DNA from: an uncultured Oscillospiraceae bacterium
GTDB lineage: Bacteria; Bacillota; Clostridia; Oscillospirales; Acutalibacteraceae
DNA length: 23,666 nucleotides
Reading direction: 5' to 3'
Assembly (NCBI GenBank): GCA_902478455.1
Contig: CABSLJ010000012.1
Coordinates: 1 to 23,666, forward strand
The notes beneath the pieces are model-generated. The model searched no databases and had not been told where the DNA came from. It saw only the letters and a program-made list of their open reading frames with translations. Below are positions 1 through 7,619 of this stretch, one piece after another; the stretch's first letter is position 1; each line of letters starts with the position of its first letter. Made by a program: the position numbers and the translations under genes.

Positions 1-1271
1 GAGAAGAAATCGCCGAGGCGGAGGGCATCATCGTCGCGGCCGACCGAGACGTTGAGATGGCCCGGTTCGACGGCAAGCGCGTGCTAATCGTCAAAGTGGC
101 TGACGGCATCCACAAGCCCAAGGAGCTCATCCGGCAGGCGCTTGAGGGAGAGGTCCCGGTCTATCACCACAAGGCGAAGGAGGGGGAGTCGGCCTCCTTT
201 GACCAGACCGACGGCGTCGGCCGGCGCATCTACAAGCAGCTGATGAACGGCGTTTCCCACATGCTGCCCTTCGTCATCGGCGGCGGCATACTGATCGCCC
301 TTTCCTTCCTCTTGGACAATTACGCCATAGACCCCTACAACTTCGGCAGCAATACGCCTGTGGCGGCGTTTTTCAATAAGCTGGGCAACTACGCCTTCAG
401 CTTCATGCTGCCCGTGCTCGCGGGCTACATCGCCATGGCGATCGCCGATCGTCCCGGTCTTGCTGTCGGCTTTGTGGGCGGCTATATCGCCAACCTGGGC
501 ATGACCTTCGCCCATCCCGAAGGGGAGATTTCCGCAGGCTTCCTCGGGGCGCTGCTCGCCGGTTTTATCGCCGGATACCTCGTGCTGGGCCTCAAAAAGC
601 TGACCGACAGATTCCCCCGGAGCCTGGAGGGCATCCGGCCGATTCTGATCTATCCCCTGGCGGGCATCCTGCTTATCGGCGTGATCATGTGCGCCGTCAA
701 TCCCATCATGGGCTGGATCAATACGGGCATCACCAATCTGCTCCGTTCCATGGGCAGTACCAGTAAAATCCTGCTTGGCGCGGTGCTCGGCGGTATGATG
801 GCCATCGATATGGGCGGGCCCTTCAACAAGGCGGCTTATGTCTTCGGCACGGCGGCCATCGCCAGCCAGGGGTACGACGTCATGGCGGCCGTCATGGTCG
901 GCGGCATGGTCCCGCCTCTCGCCATCGCGCTGGCGACCACCTTCTTTAAAAATCGCTTTACCAAAAACGAACGCAAGTCCGGCCCGGTCAACTATATCAT
1001 GGGCCTGTGCTTCATCACCGAAGGGGCCATTCCCTTCGCCGCGTCCGACCCGCTGCGCGTTATCCCTTCCTGCATCATCGGTTCGGCGGTGGCGGGCGGT
1101 CTCTCCATGGCCTTCGGCTGCACGCTGATGGCGCCCCACGGCGGCGTCTTCGTCTTTCCCGTGATGGGAAACGTGGTATGGTATATCGTCTCGCTGCTGG
1201 CGGGCTCGCTGGTCTCCATGGCGCTGTTGGCGGCGCTGAAAAAGCCGGTGCGCGGGGAACCGGACGCCTGA
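1..1271 (+). CDS. fruA: PTS fructose-type transporter EIIBC, 5'-truncated by window edge
   Basis: Membrane permease of a fructose-family phosphotransferase system, which takes up and phosphorylates sugar using phosphate from HPr. The frame is open to the window edge (bases 1-2 finish an earlier codon), so the ATG at 57 is probably internal. The first residues (AADRDVEMARFDGKRV) look like the end of a fructose EIIB domain; its phosphorylated Cys would lie upstream and is not visible. From about residue 60 of the ATG-57 frame comes an EIIC domain with roughly nine hydrophobic segments, starting at NGVSHMLPFVIGGG and including the conserved GGPFNKAAY and FITEGAIPFAASDP stretches. It ends with a short polar tail. 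ptsH and ptsI follow on the same strand. The fructose class is secure; the exact sugar is not, and an EIIA partner is not in view. Confidence 0.9.
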   Translation, partial: EEIAEAEGIIVAADRDVEMARFDGKRVLIVKVADGIHKPKELIRQALEGEVPVYHHKAKEGESASFDQTDGVGRRIYKQLMNGVSHMLPFVIGGGILIALSFLLDNYAIDPYNFGSNTPVAAFFNKLGNYAFSFMLPVLAGYIAMAIADRPGLAVGFVGGYIANLGMTFAHPEGEISAGFLGALLAGFIAGYLVLGLKKLTDRFPRSLEGIRPILIYPLAGILLIGVIMCAVNPIMGWINTGITNLLRSMGSTSKILLGAVLGGMMAIDMGGPFNKAAYVFGTAAIASQGYDVMAAVMVGGMVPPLAIALATTFFKNRFTKNERKSGPVNYIMGLCFITEGAIPFAASDPLRVIPSCIIGSAVAGGLSMAFGCTLMAPHGGVFVFPVMGNVVWYIVSLLAGSLVSMALLAALKKPVRGEPDA

Positions 1272-1280
1272 TCGAATCAA

Positions 1281-1334
1281 GAATCCCCCCGCGCGCCGTC
1301 CGCCGGTGGGACGCGGGATTCCTCCGGCGGACGG
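1281..1334 (+). repeat. Two overlapping, mutually exclusive inverted repeats
   Basis: Between the EIIBC gene and ptsH, arms CCGTCCGCCGG (1296-1306) and CCGGCGGACGG (1324-1334) form an 11-bp stem. Arms GAATCCC (1281-1287) and GGGATTC (1315-1321) form a second stem whose 3' arm lies in the first stem's loop, so the two cannot coexist fully. A run of six T lies at 1355-1360, about 20 nt past the second stem, too far for a classic terminator. It may tune expression between the genes or stabilise the mRNA. Confidence 0.5.
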
Positions 1335-1382
1335 TCCGACAGTACACACCCTGATTTTTTAGACAGAAAGGAACATCTGATT

Positions 1383-1646
1383 ATGGTATCGAAACGCATT
1401 ACACTGACCAATGGACAGGGCTTCCACATGCGCCCCGCCGGCGTCTTCGCCGGGGAGATGGGCAAATTTCAAAGCGACGTCTGGATTCTGTTCGGTGGCA
1501 ATCGGATCAACGGAAAAAGCCTCATGAACATCATCGCCGCCTGCATCAAGTGCGGCTCCGAAGTGGAAATCCAGTGCGAGGGACCCGACGAGCAGGCCGC
1601 GCTGGATCAGGCGATTGAGCTCATTGAATCGGGTCTGGGCGAATAG
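1383..1646 (+). CDS. ptsH: HPr phosphocarrier protein
   Basis: Small cytoplasmic phosphocarrier that takes phosphate from Enzyme I and passes it to EIIA domains. The 87-aa length is normal. His15 sits in GFHMRPAG, the counterpart of the usual GLHARPA catalytic loop, with Arg17 and Pro18 kept. Ser46 sits in NGKSLMN, the regulatory site phosphorylated by HPr kinase in Firmicutes, so this is a true regulatory HPr. Residue 47 is Leu where Ile is common. An AAAGGA ribosome site (1367-1372) lies 10 nt before the ATG. ptsI starts 32 nt downstream and hprK lies about 7.5 kb away in the same window. No promoter of its own is evident, so co-transcription with the upstream EIIBC gene is likely. Confidence 0.96.
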   Translation: MVSKRITLTNGQGFHMRPAGVFAGEMGKFQSDVWILFGGNRINGKSLMNIIAACIKCGSEVEIQCEGPDEQAALDQAIELIESGLGE

Positions 1647-1665
1647 TTTGATTTGATACAACAAG

Positions 1666-1672
1666 GGCGGTG
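1666..1672 (+). promoter_or_regulatory. Ribosome-binding site deciding the ptsI start
   Basis: GGCGGTG ends 6 nt before the ATG at 1679. It overlaps the GTG at 1670, which leaves that upstream codon without usable spacing and favours the ATG. Confidence 0.6.
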
Positions 1673-1678
1673 AAGGAT

Positions 1679-3385
1679 ATGCTGAAAGGAATCGGAGCCT
1701 CTCCGGGCTACGGAATCGGCCGGGCGCTTGTCGTCAGGACGCAGAAGATCGCATACACACCCCGGGAGATTTCCGACGTCGGGGCCGAGCTGGAGCGCTA
1801 CCGAGAGGCGGTGGCCGCCTTCTGCGAGAGAACCCTCCGAAAGGCCGAACAGATGGCCGAAATCGTGGGGGAGAAGGAAGCGGAAATCCTGCGGGGCCAT
1901 GTGCTGATGATCCGGGACCCCTACATGAACGGCGAGATTGAAAAGCTGATCTCCTCCGCTCAGTGCGCCGAAAGCGCGCTCGAGACGGTGTGCGATATGT
2001 TCATCGCCGTCTTTTCCTCAGCCGAGGACGAGCTGACCAACCAGCGCGCCGCCGACGTAAAGGACATCAAGGAGGCTGTTCTCCGCATCCTGCTGCAGCT
2101 CGAGGAGACCGATCTTTCCGCCGCGCCGCCGGGGACTGTGCTGGTGACCGGAGAGCTGACCCCCTCCATGACGGCGGGCATCCGCAGGGAGAACATCGTC
2201 GGCATCGTCACGCAGACAGGCGGGCGCACCTCTCACTCGGCCATTCTGGCCCGCGCTCTGGAAATCCCCGCGGTGCTCAGTGTGGAAAATGTCACCGCTC
2301 TGATTGCCGACAAGGAGGACGTCGTCGTCGACGGCGTGGAAGGTGTTGTGCTCGCCTCCCCTGAGGCAGAGCAGATCGCCGCATACACCCGCAGGCGGGA
2401 CGAATTTCTGGAGGAGCGCAGAGCCCTCGGCCGATTCATCGGTGTGGAGACGCTCACGGCGGACGGCAAAAAGCTCGAACTGGCCGCCAACATCGGCAGC
2501 GTAAAGGACGCGCTCCAGGCGGCTGATTGCGACGCCGAGGGCATCGGCCTTTTCCGCACCGAGTTCCTGTACATGGACAAAGCTGCCCTTCCCACCGAGG
2601 AGGAGCAGTTTGCCGCCTATCAGCAGGCTGCCCTCATCATGAAGGGAAAGCCGGTCGTCATCCGTACGCTCGACATTGGCGGGGACAAGGAACTTCCCTG
2701 CCTTGGCCTGGAAAAGGAGGAGAATCCCTTCCTGGGCTGGCGCGCCATTCGGTTTTGCCTGGCGCGCAGAGATCTCTTCCGTGTTCAGCTCCGTGCGCTG
2801 CTGCGCGCGAGCGCCTATGGAGATATCCGCATCATGCTCCCGCTCGTCACCTGCGTGGAAGAACTCCGGGAGGCAAGAGCGCTGCTCGAAGAGATCAAAC
2901 AAGAGCTAGACGCCGAAGGCGTAAAGTACAACAGGGAAATCAAACTCGGCATTATGATAGAAACCCCCGCGGCGGCGCTCATCGCTGATCTGCTCGCCAG
3001 AGAGGCGGATTTTTTCAGCATCGGCACCAACGACCTGACCCAATATACCATGGCGGTCGACCGCGGCAATTCCAAAGTGGCCTATCTTTATTCCCATTAT
3101 CATCCTGCAGTGCTGCGGTCGGTTCGGCATATCATCGGCTGTGCCGGAGCGGAAGGCATCCCGGTCGGCATGTGCGGAGAGGCGGCCGCCGACGAATTGC
3201 TCATCCCGCTGCTGATTTCCTTTGGGCTGGATGAATTCAGCGTGTCTCCCACCTCGGTGCTCGCCGTCAGAAAGGCCATCTCCCTGTGGAGCAGACAAGA
3301 GGCCGACGAACTGTGCGCCCAGGCGCTCGCTTTGTCCACGGAAGCCGAGGTGCATGCTCTTCTCAAGAACGCCAGACGCTTCTAA
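1679..3385 (+). CDS. ptsI: PTS Enzyme I (PEP-protein phosphotransferase)
   Basis: Cytoplasmic first enzyme of the PTS: it autophosphorylates from phosphoenolpyruvate and phosphorylates HPr on His15. I choose ATG 1679 (568 aa) over GTG 1670 because of ribosome-site spacing and because the family typically begins with LKGIxASPG. Domains run in the usual order: HPr-binding helical N domain (about 1-145), swivelling phospho-His domain with His186 in GGRTSHSAILAR, and a C-terminal PEP-binding TIM barrel (about 250-540) with GLFRTEFLYM, the RTLDIGGDK loop, the IGTNDLTQYTMAVDR signature and active-site Cys499 in GMCGEAAAD. The length is normal. It follows ptsH by 32 nt and is closed by a strong terminator at 3441-3502. 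Confidence 0.97.
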   Translation: MLKGIGASPGYGIGRALVVRTQKIAYTPREISDVGAELERYREAVAAFCERTLRKAEQMAEIVGEKEAEILRGHVLMIRDPYMNGEIEKLISSAQCAESALETVCDMFIAVFSSAEDELTNQRAADVKDIKEAVLRILLQLEETDLSAAPPGTVLVTGELTPSMTAGIRRENIVGIVTQTGGRTSHSAILARALEIPAVLSVENVTALIADKEDVVVDGVEGVVLASPEAEQIAAYTRRRDEFLEERRALGRFIGVETLTADGKKLELAANIGSVKDALQAADCDAEGIGLFRTEFLYMDKAALPTEEEQFAAYQQAALIMKGKPVVIRTLDIGGDKELPCLGLEKEENPFLGWRAIRFCLARRDLFRVQLRALLRASAYGDIRIMLPLVTCVEELREARALLEEIKQELDAEGVKYNREIKLGIMIETPAAALIADLLAREADFFSIGTNDLTQYTMAVDRGNSKVAYLYSHYHPAVLRSVRHIIGCAGAEGIPVGMCGEAAADELLIPLLISFGLDEFSVSPTSVLAVRKAISLWSRQEADELCAQALALSTEAEVHALLKNARRF

Positions 3386-3440
3386 TCAGCTGCTTTTTAG
3401 ATTTTTCTCCTTTTTGATAGATTGTTTCCCTCCTCCTCCT

Positions 3441-3502
3441 GAAAGCGGCGTCCTATCCGGAGCATCAGAGCTTGGATAGGGCGCCGCTCTTTCAAATTTT
3501 TT
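3441..3502 (+). terminator. Rho-independent terminator after ptsI
   Basis: Arms GAAAGCGGCGTCCTATCC and GGATAGGGCGCCGCTCTTTC form a long GC-rich stem with one G-T wobble and a small internal irregularity. It is followed by AAATTTTTT. It ends the EIIBC-ptsH-ptsI unit. Confidence 0.88.
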
Positions 3503-3529
3503 GATGTTGCCTCAGGAGAAGCGTTGGAA

Positions 3530-3558
3530 TTGAAACACGGGCGAAATTGTGGTATAAA
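3530..3558 (+). promoter_or_regulatory. Sigma-A-type promoter of the URO-D-like gene
   Basis: TTGAAA (3530-3535), a 17-nt spacer and TATAAA (3553-3558), with TGG directly before the -10 as in extended -10 promoters. It lies between the ptsI terminator and the ATG at 3618, implying independent transcription. Confidence 0.7.
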
Positions 3559-3617
3559 GAAATGGAGAGAGGATTCCGGATGGAAAAGCTCGGCTCAACA
3601 GGAGAGGATGAACCAAT

Positions 3618-4676
3618 ATGACAGCACAGATGACCCACAGGGAACGGATATTGGCGGCAATCCGTCACGAGGGGACAGACCGGATTCCCACCGACTACTG
3701 GGGCGTCCCGGAGGTGACGGAAAAGCTGATGCGCCATTTCCACGCGGTCGATATGCCGGACCTTGCGCGGAAAATGGATATCGATAAAATCATCTTGGTG
3801 GAGCCGGAGCTGGTGGCCGACCGGCCCAATATGCTGGGCATCCCGATGAAAAAAATCCCCCTGCCCGGCGGCTCCGGTTATTATGAGGAGCCGGAATTTT
3901 TCCCCCTTGCAGGATGGGAGACCATCGATGAGATGGAGGCGCATTATACGTTTCCTTCCACCGACATGTTTGACTATTCCACTATTCCGGCGCAGTGCAG
4001 AGCGGCGGAGGGCTTTGCCCTGGAGGGCGGTTATATTTCCCTGACCTATTTCTATGAAATGCTGCGCGGCACGGAGGAAATGCTCGTCGATTTCATCGCC
4101 AATCCGGAGATTGCAGAGTACATCCTGTTCCGTCTACAGGAGTTTGCCCATGACCACACCAGAAAGACGCTGGAGGCGGCGGATGGGAAGATCGACGTCT
4201 CTCAGGTGACCGACGATTTTGGCTCCCAGAGCGGACTGCTGATCGGCCCGGAGATGATCGACCGCTATCTCGGCGCCTATTACGACCAGAACATCCGCAT
4301 GGTTAAAGAACACGGCGCGGCGGTCTTCCATCACGACGACGGCGCGATTGTGGATCTGATGCCGTGGCTGACGGCCAAGGGCATCGAGCTTCTGAATCCC
4401 CTGCAATGGCACCTGCCGGGCTGGGACCTGCCTGCGCTCAAAAGGACCTACGGCGCACAGCTGTGCTTTCACGGCGGAATAGACAACCAGTATGTACTTC
4501 CCTTCGGTACCGAAGAGGAGGTAAAACAGGAGGTGCGCGCCTGTATGGACGCCCTTTACCGCGACCGCACAGGCTATATTCTGGCGCCGTGCCACAATGT
4601 TCAGGCCAACACGCCGCTGAAAAATGTCCTTGCAATGTACCAGGAGGCGCAAGAGTATTCAAAAAAAATGTGTTAA
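3618..4676 (+). CDS. Uroporphyrinogen decarboxylase (URO-D) superfamily protein, function unknown
   Basis: A 352-aa cytoplasmic protein with the layout of the URO-D/corrinoid-methyltransferase superfamily: N-terminal REXILAAIRHEGTDRIP-type segment, central FHHDDGAIVDLMP (237-249), GGIDNQYVLPFGT (286-298) and ILAPCHNVQ (321-329). True methylcobamide:CoM methyltransferases carry a zinc motif with HxC near the FHHDDG position; here it reads HHDD (238-241), so the first zinc thiolate is absent although Cys325 remains. It also lacks the usual N-terminal surroundings of real HemE, and no haem genes are nearby, so haem synthesis is unlikely. The ATG at 3618 follows a GGAGAGG-like site by about 10 nt; ATG 3630 is a possible alternative. 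It is monocistronic, with its own promoter. The family is secure; the substrate is unknown. Confidence 0.85.
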   Translation: MTAQMTHRERILAAIRHEGTDRIPTDYWGVPEVTEKLMRHFHAVDMPDLARKMDIDKIILVEPELVADRPNMLGIPMKKIPLPGGSGYYEEPEFFPLAGWETIDEMEAHYTFPSTDMFDYSTIPAQCRAAEGFALEGGYISLTYFYEMLRGTEEMLVDFIANPEIAEYILFRLQEFAHDHTRKTLEAADGKIDVSQVTDDFGSQSGLLIGPEMIDRYLGAYYDQNIRMVKEHGAAVFHHDDGAIVDLMPWLTAKGIELLNPLQWHLPGWDLPALKRTYGAQLCFHGGIDNQYVLPFGTEEEVKQEVRACMDALYRDRTGYILAPCHNVQANTPLKNVLAMYQEAQEYSKKMC

Positions 4677-4705
4677 CGCTGCTTGTCTCATACAGTTTGG
4701 AATCA

Positions 4706-4746
4706 GGGAATGCCCACTTCTGAAATCATCAGAAGTGGGCATTCCC
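4706..4746. terminator. Perfect 18-bp hairpin between convergent genes, probable bidirectional terminator
   Basis: GGGAATGCCCACTTCTGA and its exact complement flank a 5-nt loop. It sits between the stops of the convergent URO-D-like gene and the deacetylase gene. Neither side has a real U-tract (AATTGTGTTT on plus), so termination is inferred mostly from position and stem strength. Confidence 0.6.
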
Positions 4747-4754
4747 AATTGTGT

Positions 4755-5615
4755 TTAGGCGGCACTGGAGGCTGTAGTTTCGGAAGAAGCTGAACCGTCA
4801 GAGGCTGCCGAACCGTCCGGCAAATCACTTCCGGAGGACGCGTCCGGCGCTTTCACCGGATGCTGGCGGCCGTCCTGGTCGGTGATATAGTGGCCGTTGT
4901 AAACCAGCTCGGAAACGGGGACAATCCGGTAGCCTTCGGCCAGAATGGCCTCGAGGGTTTCGGCGAGGGCTTCGGCGGTGTTCCTGGCCCCGTTGTGGAA
5001 CAGGATGATCGAGCCGGGGCGGATGCCCGAGAGCACGCGGTCCTTCATCTCCTGCGGCGCGGGATTCTTCCAGTCGAGACTGTCCACGTCCCACTGGATG
5101 CAGTGCATGTTGAGGCTGTTTGCAACCTCGATTACATCGTTGCTGTAATCCCCGTAGGGGGGACGGAAGAGGATGGGACGCCGGCCGGTGCTCGCTTCGA
5201 TTTTATCGTTGCAGCTTTGCAGCTCTTCGGCGATCTGGTCGCGGCTTAATTCGCTCATGTGAGGATGCGTATTGGAGTGGTTGCAGACCTCATGTCCCGC
5301 CTCGGAAATGGCTTTGACCGATTCCGGATAGCGGTCCACCCAATCCCCCGCCACAAAAAAGGTGCTTTTGATCTGAAAGCGGTCGAGGATGCCGAGGAGC
5401 TCCTCGGTTTGTTCGTCTCCCCAGGCGGTGTCAAAGGAGATGCTCAGCACCTTTTCCTCTCTGGCCACACTGTAGATGGGACTTTTTTGGGGGATGGACG
5501 CTGTTTCAGCAACGGCTGAGATGCCCTGCATGGCGATGACAAAGGTCAGAATCCCCGCCGTCAGACATACGGCGAGGGATAATATCTTCCGTTTGGTCAG
5601 AATGTAAAAATTCAT
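4755..5615 (-). CDS. PdaB-like polysaccharide deacetylase, membrane-anchored
   Basis: A 286-aa NodB-fold (carbohydrate esterase 4) protein that probably removes acetyl groups from cell-wall or spore-wall glycan outside the membrane. Residues 11-33 form one hydrophobic segment (uncleaved anchor or signal). NodB motifs follow in order: SFDTAWGDE (60-68) in place of canonical TFDDG, the metal-binding HSNTH (113-117), RPPYG (151-155), DVDSLDW (176-182) and LFHNG (205-209). The FDxxWGDE form of motif 1 is typical of the sporulation deacetylase PdaB. A Ser/Ala/Asp-rich low-complexity tail covers about 259-286. The start at 5615 is set by AAGGAGGG 7 nt upstream; an in-frame extension to 5759 lacks a ribosome site. 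Divergent from the NhaC gene. Confidence 0.9.
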   Translation of the reverse strand: MNFYILTKRKILSLAVCLTAGILTFVIAMQGISAVAETASIPQKSPIYSVAREEKVLSISFDTAWGDEQTEELLGILDRFQIKSTFFVAGDWVDRYPESVKAISEAGHEVCNHSNTHPHMSELSRDQIAEELQSCNDKIEASTGRRPILFRPPYGDYSNDVIEVANSLNMHCIQWDVDSLDWKNPAPQEMKDRVLSGIRPGSIILFHNGARNTAEALAETLEAILAEGYRIVPVSELVYNGHYITDQDGRQHPVKAPDASSGSDLPDGSAASDGSASSETTASSAA

Positions 5616-5622
5616 CCGGACG

Positions 5623-5630
5623 CCCTCCTT
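5623..5630 (-). promoter_or_regulatory. Ribosome-binding site of the deacetylase gene
   Basis: On the minus strand this reads AAGGAGGG, 7 nt before the ATG at 5615. It rules out the longer in-frame start at 5759. Confidence 0.85.
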
Positions 5631-5638
5631 CCTACAGA

Positions 5639-5667
5639 AATATATGCGCCGCCTGCGGCTGACATGC
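5639..5667 (-). promoter_or_regulatory. Candidate sigma-E-like (sporulation) promoter for the deacetylase
   Basis: On the minus strand GCATGTC (5667-5661), 14 nt, then CATATATT (5646-5639). The B. subtilis sigma-E consensus as I recall it is KMATATT, 14-15 nt, CATACANT, giving about 5/7 and 7/8 matches at correct spacing. The predicted start falls about 17 nt before the ATG, just ahead of the ribosome site. No good sigma-A box was seen there. Confidence 0.45.
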
Positions 5668-5803
5668 TCTAAACCGGCTCGAACAGAGAGCGGCCACCCG
5701 CAGCGACGGGAAGACTCGCGGGTGAAATGTAACAGCGGCAGGAGCGGGTTTTTATCCAAAAGTGAAAAATTTGCTGCGCTTTGCAGAAAATTGGCAAAAA
5801 TTG

Positions 5804-5832
5804 TTGAATCAGAATGCGATTTATGCTATTAT
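5804..5832 (+). promoter_or_regulatory. Sigma-A-type promoter of the NhaC-family gene
   Basis: TTGAAT (5804-5809), exactly 17 nt, TATTAT (5827-5832), about 46 nt before the chosen ATG at 5879. It lies inside the in-frame extension that starts at 5762, which argues that the extension is not translated. Confidence 0.7.
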
Positions 5833-5864
5833 TTTGGATAGTTTTGAAGGCCTATCGAATCGAA

Positions 5865-5870
5865 AAGGAG
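5865..5870 (+). promoter_or_regulatory. Ribosome-binding site of the NhaC-family gene
   Basis: AAGGAG 8 nt before the ATG at 5879 fixes that start. Confidence 0.8.
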
Positions 5871-5878
5871 TCGGAAAC

Positions 5879-7474
5879 ATGGAAGCAATCAACGTTGGAT
5901 TTCTGTCCGTCCTTCCCCCGATTATCGCCATCGGACTCGCCCTGTGGACCAAAGAGGTCATCTCTTCTCTGATCATCGGTATCCTTTCGGGTACGCTGAT
6001 CTATTCCCTGCATACCTCCAGCGGATTCCTGAATGTCTTCACAAAAACCTTTGACGTCACGACGACGCTCATGGCGGACAAAATGGCGGAAAACGCCGCC
6101 ATCATCCTGTTTCTGGCCTTTCTTGGCGCGCTGGTCGCTGTCATCACACGCGCAGGCGGTTCCAGGGCCTACGGGGATTGGGCCAGTCGCAAGATCAAAT
6201 CCCGCGCGGGCGCGCAGCTGGCGACCTCCGGGTTGGGAGCGCTGATTTTCATCGACGATTACTTCAACTGTCTGACGGTGGGAACGGTCATGCGCCCGGT
6301 GACCGACAAGCAGCGTGTTTCCCACGCCAAGCTTGCCTATATCATCGACGCCACCGCCGCGCCCGTCTGCATCATTGCGCCCATCTCCTCCTGGGCGGCG
6401 TCGGTCATCTCTCAGATGGACGGCACCGGCTTGGACGGCATGTCCGCCTTTGTGCAGTCGATTCCCTTCAACCTTTACGCCATTCTGACCATTGTGATGG
6501 TGGTTGTCCTTTCGGTTGTCAGGCTCGATTTTGGCCCCATGGCCCGCTTTGAGCGCAACGCCGTCAAGCACGGCGACCTTGATTCTCGCAGGGAAGGAGC
6601 GGAGACCACCGGCGATGAACTGGCCAACATGGAGGTTTCCTCCAGAGGCCGCGTCTTTGACCTGCTCATTCCGATCCTCGCGCTGATTGTTTTTTCGATT
6701 CTTTCCATGCTCTATGTCGGCGGTTATTTTAAAGGCGGCATGTCTCTGGCGGACGGCTTCGGCAATACAGACGCCGGTCCCGCGCTTGCGCTCGGCAGCT
6801 TCGGCGCGCTGATTGTGGCCTTCTTCCTCTTTGTGCCGCGCCGCGTCCTCTCCTTCAAGGATTTTATGGGCAGCATCGGCCAGGGTGTCAAATCGATGGT
6901 TCCCGCCTTCATCATCCTCACCCTCGCGTGGAGCATCAGCGGCGTCTGCCGCGATCTGCTCAATACGGGCGTCTATGTCGGCCAATTGGTCAGCGAGTCT
7001 CAAATGCTGGTTGTGCTCATTCCGGCGATTGTGTTCATCGTCGCCGGGTTTCTCTCTTTCTCCATGGGCACCTCCTGGGGCACGTTCGGCATCCTGATTC
7101 CCATTGTTGCGACCGTCTGTTCCAACGTCGCGCCGGAGTTGACCATCATCTCCCTTTCGGCCACCCTTGCCGGCTCGGTCTTCGGCGATCATTGCTCGCC
7201 GATCTCCGATACCACCATCCTCTCCTCCACGGGAGCGACCTGCAACCACATCGATCACGTCTCCAGTCAGATGCCTTACGCCCTGACGGTGGCGGCCTGT
7301 TGCTTTGTGGGGTATATCGTGGCGGGGCTGACCAGGAATGTCTGGCTGACCCTGCTTGTTTCCCTGGCTCTGCTGGCGGCGGCTCTGTTTGCGCTGCATT
7401 ATCTGACCAAGAAAAGGCTGGACGGCGTGCCGGAGGAAAGCGCAGATCCGGCGCAGGCTCCGAAAAAGGCGTAA
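5879..7474 (+). CDS. Na+/H+ antiporter, NhaC family
   Basis: A 531-aa inner-membrane transporter of the NhaC (COG1757) family, which includes Na+/H+ antiporters and relatives that exchange organic acids such as malate/lactate. It shows about a dozen hydrophobic segments, family stretches IDDYFNCLTVG (from residue 125) and TAAPVCIIAPISSWAA, a charged cytoplasmic loop near 235-260, and the signature GDHCSPISDTTILSSTGA (from 436). The Asp pair 126-127 and Asp437 are candidate ion-coupling residues. The tail (about 510-531) is polar and Pro/Ala-rich. ATG 5879 is chosen by AAGGAG and because MEAINVGFLSVLPP is a typical family start. Monocistronic, with its own promoter and a terminator at 7550-7587. 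The substrate cannot be told from sequence. Confidence 0.9.
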   Translation: MEAINVGFLSVLPPIIAIGLALWTKEVISSLIIGILSGTLIYSLHTSSGFLNVFTKTFDVTTTLMADKMAENAAIILFLAFLGALVAVITRAGGSRAYGDWASRKIKSRAGAQLATSGLGALIFIDDYFNCLTVGTVMRPVTDKQRVSHAKLAYIIDATAAPVCIIAPISSWAASVISQMDGTGLDGMSAFVQSIPFNLYAILTIVMVVVLSVVRLDFGPMARFERNAVKHGDLDSRREGAETTGDELANMEVSSRGRVFDLLIPILALIVFSILSMLYVGGYFKGGMSLADGFGNTDAGPALALGSFGALIVAFFLFVPRRVLSFKDFMGSIGQGVKSMVPAFIILTLAWSISGVCRDLLNTGVYVGQLVSESQMLVVLIPAIVFIVAGFLSFSMGTSWGTFGILIPIVATVCSNVAPELTIISLSATLAGSVFGDHCSPISDTTILSSTGATCNHIDHVSSQMPYALTVAACCFVGYIVAGLTRNVWLTLLVSLALLAAALFALHYLTKKRLDGVPEESADPAQAPKKA

Positions 7475-7549
7475 AAACCCGCCGTAGCATCACCATGCCG
7501 GCGGAGAAAAAGGGAAGAGCCGGTCATGTGAACGCTAAAATAAGCAAAG

Positions 7550-7587
7550 AACCCGGGAGGACATTTTTTCATGTCATCCCGGGTTTT
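7550..7587. terminator. Bidirectional Rho-independent terminator
   Basis: AACCCGGGAGGACAT and ATGTCATCCCGGGTT pair with one mismatch around TTTTTC. TTTT follows on plus and a T-rich stretch (TTCTTTGCTTATTTT) on minus. It lies between the converging NhaC-family and glycosyltransferase genes. Confidence 0.85.
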
Positions 7588-7619
7588 CCGTGTGAGAGAA
7601 AACTGTGCTTGCTTTGGGA

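Noticed and set aside
5616..5759. N-terminal extension of the deacetylase by 48 residues
   Set aside because: AAGGAGGG sits 7 nt before the internal ATG at 5615, the extension is Arg-rich with no ribosome site, and it would displace the N-terminal membrane segment.
5769..5790. Possible CcpA cre-like site (GCTGCGCTTTGCAG) ahead of the NhaC-family promoter
   Set aside because: Aligned on the central CG it matches too few consensus positions to call.
5762..5878. N-terminal extension of the NhaC-family protein from an ATG at 5762
   Set aside because: The sigma-A-type promoter (5804-5832) lies inside it, AAGGAG precedes ATG 5879, and the family begins near MEAINVGFLS.
5852..7399. Open frame of about 515 codons on the minus strand across the NhaC-family gene
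   Set aside because: The translation is extremely polar and repetitive in Asp, Gly, Arg, His and Gln, the mirror of a membrane-protein gene, not a real protein.
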